A DNA stretch of 43,148 nucleotides from assembly GCA_029247585.1 (NCBI GenBank), contig JAQWKY010000090.1, positions 1 to 43,148 on the forward strand, read 5' to 3'. The notes below the pieces were generated by a model. That model searched no databases and was not told the DNA's origin. It worked only from the letters and a program-made list of their open reading frames with translations. Each line of letters opens with the position of its first letter. Position 1 is the first letter of the stretch. The translations under genes and the position numbers were made by a program. This stretch comes from Flavobacteriales bacterium. GTDB taxonomy: Bacteria; Bacteroidota; Bacteroidia; Flavobacteriales; UBA7430. Positions 1 to 8,788 of this stretch are shown piece by piece.

Positions 1-1279
1 CCAATACGCCTGCTACACCGGTACTATTTGCAATACCAAGATTACAGGTGTCTGTTCCCGGACATGCAGTTACATCATGAGTACTGTCAGCCCCCGGCTC
101 TGCAAAACCTAGTCCATCTAACTCACTGTAAAGTACTTTTAGATTCGCCTCTGGGACGAACTTAATTACAAAACCTTGTCCGATAGTAAATCGAATTTCG
201 TCGGAAGCCAAGCGCTCTACAATCTTTGCCAAGGCACGTGCTTGAGTCGTTGTAAAGTCTCCCGTAAGAAGTCTTACATTTACCGCAAAGTAGCCCTCTT
301 GCTTTTGAGCAATCACATTACTTTTAAACCACTTATCGTATGCTTCGGCGTCAACATCTACAGCAACGGCTTCGGTTAAAGGCTCCGGTCTTTTAGTCTC
401 TTCATAAGCCTCGTGATCTATGTGAAAAGTTTTATATTTTAAAGCTTTACGCTCTAACTCTACCAATCTTTGAAACTCTTCAACACCAATCTTTTTCACC
501 AAGTACTTTAAGCGTGCTTTGTTTCTTCGGGCTCTTTCACCGTGTTTGTCAAATACACGTACCAGTGCTTCACTATAAGGAATAATCGCATCTTCCGGAA
601 GGAAATCGTAAACCGACTGAGCTAGGTAAGGCTGAGCACCCAAACCTCCTGCAATTACCACTTTAAATCCGCGTTGCTCTACATTATCAATAATCTTTGT
701 TTTGGCAATAAACCCAATGTCGTGAATGAAGGTGTAAGCGCTGTCTTCTTCGTTTGATGAAAAGGCAATTTTCACCTTACGCCCCATCTCTTGAGAGATA
801 GGGTTTCTCAAGAAGAAATCAAACATAGCGTGTGCGTACGGACTCACATCAAACGGTTCGTTTTTATCGACTCCGGCTAAAGCAGAAGCGGTAATATTTC
901 TTACCGTATTTCCACAAGCTTCACGCAAGGTAACATCATCTTTTTCGAGCTCTGCCCACAGTTGTGGTGTTCTATCCAAACTCACGTAATGAATTTGAAT
1001 ATCTTGACGTGTGGTAATGTGAAGTTTTCCTGTTGAATATTCATCCGCTACGTCGGCAATTCTAAGTAACTGGTTCACTTTTGTCTTTCCGTAAGGAAGC
1101 TTAATCCGGATCATTTGCACACCAGATTGACGCTGCCCATAAACCCCTCTAGCCAACCGAAGACTTCTAAACTTATCTTCGTCTAACTTCCCATCTTTAA
1201 ACAGGTGGATTTTTCTTTCCAGCTCAATAATATCCTTTTCTACTATGGGATTTTCAATTTCAGTTCTAAAACTTTGCAT
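1..1279 (-). CDS. nitrite/sulfite reductase hemoprotein (partial, runs off left edge)
   Basis: Reverse-strand translation from ATG at 1279: MQSFRTEIENPIVEKDIIELERKIHLFKDGKLDEDKFRSLRLARGVYGQRQSGVQMIRIKLPYGK..., later ...TACPGTDTCNLGIANSTG..., the siroheme/4Fe-4S signature of the nitrite/sulfite reductase family. Not in the ORF track because its stop lies outside the window. Confidence 0.93.
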   Translation of the reverse strand, partial: MQSFRTEIENPIVEKDIIELERKIHLFKDGKLDEDKFRSLRLARGVYGQRQSGVQMIRIKLPYGKTKVNQLLRIADVADEYSTGKLHITTRQDIQIHYVSLDRTPQLWAELEKDDVTLREACGNTVRNITASALAGVDKNEPFDVSPYAHAMFDFFLRNPISQEMGRKVKIAFSSNEEDSAYTFIHDIGFIAKTKIIDNVEQRGFKVVIAGGLGAQPYLAQSVYDFLPEDAIIPYSEALVRVFDKHGERARRNKARLKYLVKKIGVEEFQRLVELERKALKYKTFHIDHEAYEETKRPEPLTEAVAVDVDAEAYDKWFKSNVIAQKQEGYFAVNVRLLTGDFTTTQARALAKIVERLASDEIRFTIGQGFVIKFVPEANLKVLYSELDGLGFAEPGADSTHDVTACPGTDTCNLGIANSTGVAGVL

Positions 1280-1309
1280 GCTATTTGGGGGTTTAGTGTT
1301 TTTGGGTAT

Positions 1310-1340
1310 AAAAAAAAACCTTTCGATGAGGAAAGGCTTT
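1310..1340 (-). terminator. intrinsic terminator (attenuator) in the leader of the sulfite reductase gene
   Basis: Minus strand AAAGCCTTTC-CTCATC-GAAAGGTTTT followed by an uninterrupted T-run; ends about 30 nt before the reductase ATG. Confidence 0.85.
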
Positions 1341-1363
1341 GTATATCTATGATTTCTTGTTTG

Positions 1364-1474
1364 TCATGAGCATATATCTAACCTTTCGTTTTGTGTACAA
1401 CAACACATTACATAACAGGCACAACAATTCATCATTGCGTTGTTCTGGTTAGTGTATGTATTTGAATTTTTCAT
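1364..1474 (-). CDS. Cys-rich leader peptide, ORF2 (36 aa: MKNSNTYTNQNNAMMNCCACYVMCCCTQNERLDICS)
   Basis: Manual codon-by-codon reverse-strand reading; 7 Cys in 36 residues; between ORF1 and the terminator. Confidence 0.65.
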   Translation of the reverse strand: MKNSNTYTNQNNAMMNCCACYVMCCCTQNERLDICS

Positions 1475-1524
1475 GCTGTTGGTTTGTATGGGTAATTTTG
1501 AGTCTGCTTAAATGAAGGTTCACC

Positions 1525-1611
1525 TTAGCAACAACAGCAAGCTGCCTGTGTGGATACACAAGCTGATCTAGAAAGATCATTCGATAGGGCTAAAAAAGTA
1601 ACTTTGTTCAT
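1525..1611 (-). CDS. polycysteine leader peptide, ORF1 (28 aa: MNKVTFLALSNDLSRSACVSTQAACCCC)
   Basis: Manual reverse-strand reading; ends in four consecutive Cys codons (TGC TGT TGT TGC) followed by TAA, upstream of sulfite reductase. Confidence 0.75.
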   Translation of the reverse strand: MNKVTFLALSNDLSRSACVSTQAACCCC

Positions 1612-1650
1612 CACTTTTAGGGTCTGTAAAGAATTGTTAAAAACTTTTTG

Positions 1651-1683
1651 TAAATATACAACCATAATCGACTATAAAACAAA
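1651..1683 (-). promoter_or_regulatory. candidate promoter for the Cys leader/sulfite reductase transcript
   Basis: Minus strand TTTG (1683-1680), 21-nt spacer, TATATTTA (1658-1651), close to the Bacteroidota TTTG / TAnnTTTG consensus; about 40 nt upstream of ORF1. Confidence 0.45.
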
Positions 1684-1858
1684 CTATTTTTTGATTATTT
1701 TAAAATAAATCGCCTAACCGCACTGTAAGAGGCGCCATTTGCTTGTGGGAAATTCTTATTCACACGCCCTAAATATTAGAAACTTAACAACAAATACATA
1801 TATGGAGTTAATTCAATAATATTGTTTATATTTAATAGATGATATAATTAAATTTTCG

Positions 1859-4393
1859 ATGAACTATTTATGGGTAATACTGTTGTTTGCAAGTCCTTTG
1901 AATGCCCAATTTGCAGATGATTTTTCTGATGGCAATTTCAAAAAAAACCCGCCCTGGCAAGGCATAGAAGAACATTTTGAGATAGATGATAAAAACAGAT
2001 TGCACTTAAATGCGCCCAGAGAAAGTGGGGCTTCCTACTTAAGGACAAAGACTGAGCTGTTAGAAAATGCCTCATGGGAAATGTCCCTGACATTAGAGTT
2101 CAATCCCTCCTCATCAAACTATGTAGACTGGTATTTAATGGCGAATGATTCGGTGTTAAAGAATTCCACAAAAGCCTATTTTGTTCGAATTGGAGGTGCT
2201 CTGGACGAGGTTTCACTTTACCGTAAAACCAACGAAGAAGAAATTAAACTTATTGATGGCTTGAATAAGCGCATTGATAGCAATCCTGTGAATCTGCGCC
2301 TAAAAGCCACACAAACCCTAGATGGGCACTGGAGTTTATGGATAGATGCATTGGAGGGAAAGGGCTGGGTTTTGGAAGGTGATGTAAGAGACTTTGAAGT
2401 TCGTGAAACGAGTTACTCAGGCGTCCATTGTGTATACACTTCCACGCGTAGTAATCGATTTTATTTTGATGATTTTATCCTTGAGGGCACGCTCTTCATA
2501 GATAGCATTCCTCCGAAACTAATTGCATCTTCAATCGTAAAAGAAAATACAATCCAACTGAATTTTGATGCTGAAGATCTTAGTCTTCCCTCTTTGAGTC
2601 ACTACAAATTAACCCCCCAATCAGTACGACCCAAACAAGTTCTACAAACCGGAACTAAAATAATCCTCATCTTTGAAAATGCACTTCCAAGTAACGAGCA
2701 TTTTCAACTCAAAATAAGCGGTATATCAGACACTTTGGGCAATCTAATGGCAGATACACTTCTCAACTTTTACAGACAGAAACATCAACAATTCGACCTC
2801 GTCATACATGAGATCATGATGAATCCAGAGCCTACTGTTCAATTGCCAAACGTGGAATATATTGAACTCTTCAATCGTGCTAATTATGCGCTAAATATCA
2901 AAGGTTGGCAAGTAAAAACAAATAGCTCGGTACGGACAATTCCGGAGGTTACTCTCGAAGCTAATGAATACCTCCTACTGATGAACCCGGAAGATTTGTA
3001 TGCTTTTAACAATGCTTTAAAACGCCCTCTGAGCCCATGGGTATACTTAGGCAACACCGAAGGCTATATAGGCCTTTTGGACGAGAAAGGGGCAATCATC
3101 CACGAGGTCCAATACCATAAATCATGGATTCAAAACTCGAATAAAGAACGAGGGGGTTGGTCACTAGAAATGATTGACCCAAAGCATTACTGTGCTGGAA
3201 AAAACAATTGGGGGGCCTGTAAAAACCAAGTCGGCGGAACACCTGGATATTCAAACAGTATAGAAGAAAATAAACTCGATAGTAACCGTGTACATATTAA
3301 AGCGATTGAAGTCATTCAGCAAAATGAAATACAATTTAACTGGTCAGAAAATCTGTACGACTCGACACTTTTCAAAATCGACTACACCTACTTTCATCCC
3401 GAAATTAGTGTTCATAGCATCCACCATATGAGGAACAAAACCTTTGTTGAATTTACAGACAATTTGGAAGAAGGGAAAAGCTATTTATTTAACCCAAGTA
3501 AACTCAAAGACTGCTACAACAATGAAATAGGGCAACACGAACTAGAATTTATAAAAGGGGCCTGGCCCAAAGTAGGCTCCATTTACCTCAATGAATTATT
3601 GTTTAACCCCAAGGTAGGAGGTTATGACTATGTGGAACTTTACAACGCCTCAGAAGAATACGTGGACCTTTCCAAACTTTACCTTGGAAATTACGACAGC
3701 CTTTTTAATGACATTACAAATACAGAGCGCATCAGCTTAAGGCCCATCAACTTTCCGCCAAAGGCCTACCTTGCTTTGTGTGAAAGCAAAGATTGGATTG
3801 AATCAAATTACAAAACAAATGAGCATCTGTTTTTTCTTGAGGTCGATCAGCTTCCGAACCTCCCTAATAAAAAAGGAAGTATCGCCTTGAGTAATCTGGC
3901 TTATGAAATTATCGACAAGTATTCCTACCATGAAGACAGTCATTTCTCTCGATTAGAGTCCGTAAAAGGGGTTGCTCTTGAAAGGTTAAATCCTTCGTCA
4001 GAAGAATGGTTCTCGGCATCATCGACTGAAAATTACGGCACTCCCGGTAGAAAAAACTCACAATTCACTTACTCAGTGCCGAGCAAAACAAAATTAGAAA
4101 TCGTACCCGACGTTTTTACCCCCAATTTGGATGGCAAAGAAGACTTCACAAACATCACATTAGTGCCAAAAAATCCGGTGAAGACAAACATCCGTATTTA
4201 CAATAAAAAAGGATTAGAAGTCCGAAAAATCTGTCAATCGGAATTGATCACTCAGAAAACAAGCTGGATTTGGGATGGGTTGGACGAAGAGAGTCTCGAC
4301 CTACCGATGGGCATTTATATGATTGTTGTTGAATTGTGGGCATCGAAAGGCAAGCCCGAGTATTTAAAGCACCCTGTAGTTATACATTACTAA
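1859..4393 (+). CDS. secreted lamin-tail-domain protein with C-terminal gliding/T9SS-type domain
   Basis: Signal peptide MNYLWVILLFASPLNAQ; two LTD-like segments (LVIHEIMMNPEP...VEYIELFNRANYALNIKGWQV and SIYLNELLFNPKVGGYDYVELYNAS); C-terminal VPDVFTPNLDGKEDF...WIWDGLDEE...MGIYMIVVE. Confidence 0.8.
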   Translation: MNYLWVILLFASPLNAQFADDFSDGNFKKNPPWQGIEEHFEIDDKNRLHLNAPRESGASYLRTKTELLENASWEMSLTLEFNPSSSNYVDWYLMANDSVLKNSTKAYFVRIGGALDEVSLYRKTNEEEIKLIDGLNKRIDSNPVNLRLKATQTLDGHWSLWIDALEGKGWVLEGDVRDFEVRETSYSGVHCVYTSTRSNRFYFDDFILEGTLFIDSIPPKLIASSIVKENTIQLNFDAEDLSLPSLSHYKLTPQSVRPKQVLQTGTKIILIFENALPSNEHFQLKISGISDTLGNLMADTLLNFYRQKHQQFDLVIHEIMMNPEPTVQLPNVEYIELFNRANYALNIKGWQVKTNSSVRTIPEVTLEANEYLLLMNPEDLYAFNNALKRPLSPWVYLGNTEGYIGLLDEKGAIIHEVQYHKSWIQNSNKERGGWSLEMIDPKHYCAGKNNWGACKNQVGGTPGYSNSIEENKLDSNRVHIKAIEVIQQNEIQFNWSENLYDSTLFKIDYTYFHPEISVHSIHHMRNKTFVEFTDNLEEGKSYLFNPSKLKDCYNNEIGQHELEFIKGAWPKVGSIYLNELLFNPKVGGYDYVELYNASEEYVDLSKLYLGNYDSLFNDITNTERISLRPINFPPKAYLALCESKDWIESNYKTNEHLFFLEVDQLPNLPNKKGSIALSNLAYEIIDKYSYHEDSHFSRLESVKGVALERLNPSSEEWFSASSTENYGTPGRKNSQFTYSVPSKTKLEIVPDVFTPNLDGKEDFTNITLVPKNPVKTNIRIYNKKGLEVRKICQSELITQKTSWIWDGLDEESLDLPMGIYMIVVELWASKGKPEYLKHPVVIHY

Positions 4394-4424
4394 AAAGCGA
4401 CCCAAAAAAAAGAAAACAAAAAAA

Positions 4425-4521
4425 GGGCAAGCTACTTAAATCACAGTGCTCAACCCTCTACCCTTGCTGCGTTCCCGCCCTGGGGGAATTCGAGGGGAGC
4501 GACTTGTCTAAGACTTGCCCC
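4425..4521 (-). ncRNA. ffs: signal recognition particle RNA (small bacterial 4.5S type)
   Basis: Minus strand GGGGCAAGTCTTAGACAAGTCGCTCCCCTCGAATTCCCCCAGGGCGGGAACGCAGCAAGGGTAGAGGGTTGAGCACTGTGATTTAAGTAGCTTGCCC then a T-rich tail; terminal GGGCAAG/CTTGCCC pairing, SRP-like apical core, and TATCTTTG -7 box (4532-4525) just upstream. Confidence 0.85.
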
Positions 4522-4524
4522 GCG

Positions 4525-4532
4525 CAAAGATA
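4525..4532 (-). promoter_or_regulatory. -7 box TATCTTTG of the SRP RNA promoter
   Basis: Exact TAnnTTTG match on the minus strand immediately before the RNA 5' end. Confidence 0.6.
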
Positions 4533-4595
4533 CGATTCTTTGGATTTTGACGACCTAAACTTTGGAAATTTTATCGGCCTTGGCAAGCAATAAAA

Positions 4596-4624
4596 AATCC
4601 CTTTTCCGATTCGGAAAAGGGATT
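4596..4624 (-). terminator. intrinsic terminator downstream of glyS
   Basis: AATCCCTTTTCC-GATTC-GGAAAAGGGATT perfect hairpin followed on the minus strand by TTTT. Confidence 0.85.
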
Positions 4625-4648
4625 GAATGTATCATCTCAAAAATAAGC

Positions 4649-6190
4649 TTAACACTTAGCTAAATTGTGACGTATGCTTACGGATTGATCGATGATGTCT
4701 CGAACGGCATCTATGGGCACCCGTTCTTGTTCCATACTGTCTCTGTGGCGAATGGTCACACAATTGTCCTTTGCCGAATCATTATCCACCGTAATACAGA
4801 AAGGAGTTCCATTCGCATCTTGCCGACGATAACGGCGTCCAATAGAATCTTTTTCTTCAATCACACAATTGAATTCTAATTTCAATTCATCGTATAATTT
4901 TCGAGCCAATTCCGGAAGGCCGTCCTTTTTTGTCAAGGGTAAAATAGCCGCCTTTACCGGAGCTAAAACTGGAGGTAAAGCCAACACAACTCGCGTATCG
5001 TTGTCACCTACTGTTTCCTCACGGTATGCATTGCACATGGTCAATAAGAACATTCGGTCCACACCAATAGAGGTTTCAACCACATAAGGGGTGTAACTTT
5101 CATTGATTTCAGGATCGAAATACTGAACCTTTCTACCTGAGTATTCCTGATGCGCTTTTAGATCGAAGTCGGTACGTGAGTGTATGCCTTCTACCTCTTT
5201 AAATCCAAATGGGAATTGGTATTCTATATCGGCGGCGGCGTTGGCATAATGCGCCAACTTCTCGTGATCGTGAAAACGGTATTTCTCCGCTTCCACCCCT
5301 AAAGATAAATGCCATTTATGGCGTGCCTCTTTCCAATGCTCGTACCATTTCATTTCTTCACCAGGGCGAACAAAAAATTGCATTTCCATTTGCTCAAATT
5401 CACGCATGCGGAAGATAAACTGACGCGCCACAATTTCGTTACGGAACGCCTTACCAATTTGTGCAATACCAAACGGGACTTTCATACGTGCCGTTTTCTG
5501 AACATTCAAAAAGTTCACAAAAATCCCCTGCGCCGTTTCCGGACGCAGCCACAGATCACTCGAACCATCGGCGGTAGCACCCATTTTAGTTCCAAACATC
5601 AGATTAAACTGACGAACATCGGTCCAATTAGCGGTCCCGGAGATCGGGCATTTTATTTCTAACTCTTCAATCAGCGCTTTTACATCTTCCAAATCTTCTT
5701 TTTCTAAGCTTCCATTCAGACGCTTGGAAATAGCCGCCATCTTTTCCTTGTAACCCAAAACTCTTGGATTCGTTTCTAAAAACTGAGCCTTATCAAAAGC
5801 CTCACCAAAACGCTTGGCAGCCTTCTTTACTTCTTTGGCAATTTTACCTTCAATCTTTGCGATGAAATCCTCTACCAAAACGTCTGCTCTATAGCGCTTC
5901 TTGGAATCCTTGTTGTCTATCAAGGGATCATTAAATGCGTCTACGTGTCCTGAAGCTTTCCAAATCGTAGGGTGCATGAAAATTGCAGAATCGATGCCGA
6001 CAATGTTTTCATTCATCTTCACCATAGATGCCCACCAATATTCCTTGATGTTTTTCTTGAGCTCTGATCCGTTTGATCCGTAGTCATAAACAGCTGCTAA
6101 ACCATCGTATAATTCACTCGATTGAAAAACGTATCCGTACTCCTTAGAGTGCGCGATTACTTTCTTAAAAATGTCTTGTTGATTTGCCAT
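4649..6190 (-). CDS. glyS: glycine--tRNA ligase
   Basis: MANQQDIFKKVIAHSKEYGYVFQSSELYDGLAAVYDYGSNGSELKKN..., ...LRPETAQGIFVNF..., typical class II glycyl-tRNA synthetase. Start moved to the internal Met (6190), just after a TACTTTTG box. Confidence 0.97.
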   Translation of the reverse strand: MANQQDIFKKVIAHSKEYGYVFQSSELYDGLAAVYDYGSNGSELKKNIKEYWWASMVKMNENIVGIDSAIFMHPTIWKASGHVDAFNDPLIDNKDSKKRYRADVLVEDFIAKIEGKIAKEVKKAAKRFGEAFDKAQFLETNPRVLGYKEKMAAISKRLNGSLEKEDLEDVKALIEELEIKCPISGTANWTDVRQFNLMFGTKMGATADGSSDLWLRPETAQGIFVNFLNVQKTARMKVPFGIAQIGKAFRNEIVARQFIFRMREFEQMEMQFFVRPGEEMKWYEHWKEARHKWHLSLGVEAEKYRFHDHEKLAHYANAAADIEYQFPFGFKEVEGIHSRTDFDLKAHQEYSGRKVQYFDPEINESYTPYVVETSIGVDRMFLLTMCNAYREETVGDNDTRVVLALPPVLAPVKAAILPLTKKDGLPELARKLYDELKLEFNCVIEEKDSIGRRYRRQDANGTPFCITVDNDSAKDNCVTIRHRDSMEQERVPIDAVRDIIDQSVSIRHNLAKC

Positions 6191-6306
6191 AGCTGCAAAA
6201 GTAATAAATAGTATGATATGACCGAGAGGTGTTTGGCTAAGTTCATGGATTAACACCAGGCCCTGATAAAACAATACCTCAGAAAGGTTCGGTCAAGACG
6301 AAAAGA

Positions 6307-7281
6307 TTATTTTTTACGATCGATGACGTATTTTATAAGCGCTTGTAAAGAGGTTTTGGCCTCGGAATCAGGCATCTCAGAAATGATTTCTACAGCCTTT
6401 GCTTGATAAGCATACATCTTTTCCTCAGCGTATTTTAGCCCTCCACTTTGGCGAACGAAATCAATGACTTCCTTTACTTTTTTCGGATTGTTGTGATGTC
6501 TTTTGATGATATTGATGATCTGCCTACGTGTACTTTTATCACATTGCTGAAGTGCAAAAATAAGGGGCAAGGTCATCTTTTGTTCCTTAATATCGATCCC
6601 CACAGGCTTACCAATCAGTCCTTGTTTTTGGTAGTCAAAAAGGTCGTCTTTAATTTGGAAGGCAATTCCAATCGCCTCACCAAAATCCCACATCTTTTGA
6701 ATTTGTTCTTCATCTTTTGTTACGGAAGAACATCCGACAGCACAACAAGCAGCGATCAATGAGGCGGTTTTCTTACGAATAATTTCATAGTAAACCTCTT
6801 CAACAATATCCAATCGTCTGGCTTTCTCAATCTGTAATAATTCTCCCTCACTCATTTCTTCAACTGCACGAGAAGTAAGCTTTAGAAGGTGAAAGTCTTC
6901 ATTTTTTACCGCCAGTAATAAGCCTTTGGAGAGTAAAAAGTCGCCAACCAAAACAGCGATCTTATTTTTCCATAGCGCATTGATCGAAAAAAATCCGCGA
7001 CGCATATTGGCATCATCAACAACATCATCATGAACTAAGGTTGCCGTATGTAAAAGCTCGATCATTGAGGCTCCACGAAAAGTACTCTCATTCATCTCGC
7101 CACATAATTTAGCAGATAGAAAAACAAACATCGGTCGCATTTGTTTCCCCTTACGCTTTACGATGTAATTTGTGATCTTATCCAATAAAGGCGTTTTACT
7201 CGCCATCGAAGCTTTGAACTTGGACTCAAAAGAGTCCATTTCATTTTTTATTGGAGCTTTTATTTGATCGATAACCGACAT
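6307..7281 (-). CDS. polyprenyl (octaprenyl-type) diphosphate synthase
   Basis: GKQMRPMFVFLSAKLCG, LLHTATLVHDDVVDDANMRRG (first DDxxD) and FQIKDDLFDY (second Asp-rich motif). ATG at 7281 preferred over the TTG ORF start at 7290. Confidence 0.93.
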   Translation of the reverse strand: MSVIDQIKAPIKNEMDSFESKFKASMASKTPLLDKITNYIVKRKGKQMRPMFVFLSAKLCGEMNESTFRGASMIELLHTATLVHDDVVDDANMRRGFFSINALWKNKIAVLVGDFLLSKGLLLAVKNEDFHLLKLTSRAVEEMSEGELLQIEKARRLDIVEEVYYEIIRKKTASLIAACCAVGCSSVTKDEEQIQKMWDFGEAIGIAFQIKDDLFDYQKQGLIGKPVGIDIKEQKMTLPLIFALQQCDKSTRRQIINIIKRHHNNPKKVKEVIDFVRQSGGLKYAEEKMYAYQAKAVEIISEMPDSEAKTSLQALIKYVIDRKK

Positions 7282-7405
7282 GAAGGCCAAATGTAATAAT
7301 AATTGTCCTTTTGACTTCGTGTAAAATAAATTATTGGTGGGCTTATGGATGAAAAAATTACGTAAATTACAGAGACCTTCCGGTAACTGTCAGGATTATC
7401 TATTA

Positions 7406-7522
7406 TCATCCTAAGCTTTTCGACGGGTGAGTATGCCGTTCTTCGACAGGCTCAGAGTGACATGCTTTTTTATCATTAATCATCCTGCACCTTCAATTGT
7501 CATCCTGAACTTGTCGAAGGAT
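7406..7522. repeat. dispersed intergenic inverted repeat family (TGTCATCCTGAACTTGTCGAAGGAT-like)
   Basis: Three related units: tcatcctaagcttttcgacggg (7406-7427), ttcttcgacaggctcagagtgaca (7439-7462, inverted), tgtcatcctgaacttgtcgaaggat (7498-7522). Confidence 0.7.
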
Positions 7523-7581
7523 AAGACAACTTAATGAAAAGCAAAACTTTTGACTGCATGACTGCACGACAATTACTTTTT

Positions 7582-7714
7582 CTGCTAGTCCGCTTGTTTA
7601 CCACAAAACAATTTTATGGGCTTTTGTCTTGATGCAAAAGGACGTAAATAGGTTTGCGAAAGCAAACAATTTATTTGCCGAAGGAAACTTTTAGGTACCG
7701 AAACGGACTAGCAG
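7582..7714. mobile_element. MITE-like non-coding element (133 bp) with 11-bp TIRs and a 10-bp TSD
   Basis: TIR CTGCTAGTCCG (7582-7592) / CGGACTAGCAG (7704-7714); flanking direct repeats ATTACTTTTT (7572-7581 and 7715-7724). Confidence 0.7.
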
Positions 7715-7715
7715 A

Positions 7716-8759
7716 TTACTTTTTATTGGCTAACTGCCCACAAGCCGCATCGATGTCTTTACCTCGACTTCTTCGAATGTTTACCACGACCCCTCGTGCT
7801 TCAAGATAATCTCTAAAAGTGTCTACTTTCTCCTCTTTTGCTTGTTTGAACTCCCCCCCATCAATCGGGTTGTATTCGATGATGTTCACTTTACAGGGAA
7901 TGTGTTTGCAAAATTCGTAGAGTTCATGTGCATCTTGTAATTCATCATTAAAATTGTCGAAGATGATGTATTCGTAAGTAACTCTCGATTGTGTTTTTTC
8001 GTAAAAATATTTTAGTGCTTTTGCCAAAACCTCCAAATTATTGGTTTCGTTGATGCCCATTATTTTATCACGCTTCTCATCATTTGCCGCGTGAAGTGAT
8101 AATGCCAAATTGAATTTCACATCATCATCAGCCAGCTTTTCGATCATTTTAGCAACTCCGGCAGTAGAAACAGTAATGCGTTTCGGCGACATACCCAAGC
8201 CTTCTTCAGACGTAATTTTTTCTATAGACTCCAATACGTGATTGTAGTTCAATAAAGGCTCCCCCATCCCCATGTATACGATGTTCGAAAGCGGCTGTCC
8301 GTTTCGCTCCAGAGCCTGATCTCGAATGATTCTTACCTGGTCGTAAATTTCATCGGCATGAATGTTACGCATGCGCTTTAAGCGTCCCGTGGCACAAAAC
8401 TCACAGGCCAAACTACATCCTACTTGAGAGGAAATACAGGCCGTCATTCGGGTATCTGCAGGAATTAACACCCCTTCACAAATTTGATCATCAAACAAAC
8501 GAAAGGCGTTTTTTATGGTTCCATCGTTGCTGTATTGAGAGTCGTCTATTTGAACCGCATTAATGGTGAAGCCCTCCTTCAGCATTTGTCTAGTAGACAA
8601 CGAAAGGTTTGTCATCTGGTCAAAATCGGTAGCCGACTTTTTCCACAACCACTCATATACTTGCTTGGCACGAAAGGCTTTTTCGCCTTTAGCCACAAAA
8701 TATTCTTTGAGTTTTTCTTTCGATAAAGCTCTGATGTCCTGTTTCTCCTGCTTTTTCAT
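7716..8759 (-). CDS. rlmN: 23S rRNA (adenine(2503)-C(2))-methyltransferase RlmN
   Basis: SSQVGCSLACEFCATGRLKRMRN (radical SAM CxxxCxxC), VYMGMGEPLLNY, RRSRGKDIDAACGQL. Start set at the MKKQEK Met (8759). Confidence 0.97.
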   Translation of the reverse strand: MKKQEKQDIRALSKEKLKEYFVAKGEKAFRAKQVYEWLWKKSATDFDQMTNLSLSTRQMLKEGFTINAVQIDDSQYSNDGTIKNAFRLFDDQICEGVLIPADTRMTACISSQVGCSLACEFCATGRLKRMRNIHADEIYDQVRIIRDQALERNGQPLSNIVYMGMGEPLLNYNHVLESIEKITSEEGLGMSPKRITVSTAGVAKMIEKLADDDVKFNLALSLHAANDEKRDKIMGINETNNLEVLAKALKYFYEKTQSRVTYEYIIFDNFNDELQDAHELYEFCKHIPCKVNIIEYNPIDGGEFKQAKEEKVDTFRDYLEARGVVVNIRRSRGKDIDAACGQLANKK

Positions 8760-8764
8760 CGATG

Positions 8765-8788
8765 CAAAGATAGGGATTCTTACCTTTG
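8765..8788. promoter_or_regulatory. divergent back-to-back -7 boxes: TATCTTTG (minus, 8772-8765) and TACCTTTG (plus, 8781-8788)
   Basis: Two exact TAnnTTTG motifs facing outward, 8 bp apart, between rlmN and the amidohydrolase. Confidence 0.6.

Noticed and set aside
176-379. 67-aa plus-strand ORF
   Set aside because: Antisense to the clearly coding sulfite reductase frame.
4336-4593. ORF MGIERQARVFKAPCSYTLL... (85 aa, plus)
   Set aside because: Overlaps the end of the LTD gene in another frame and runs antisense through the SRP RNA.
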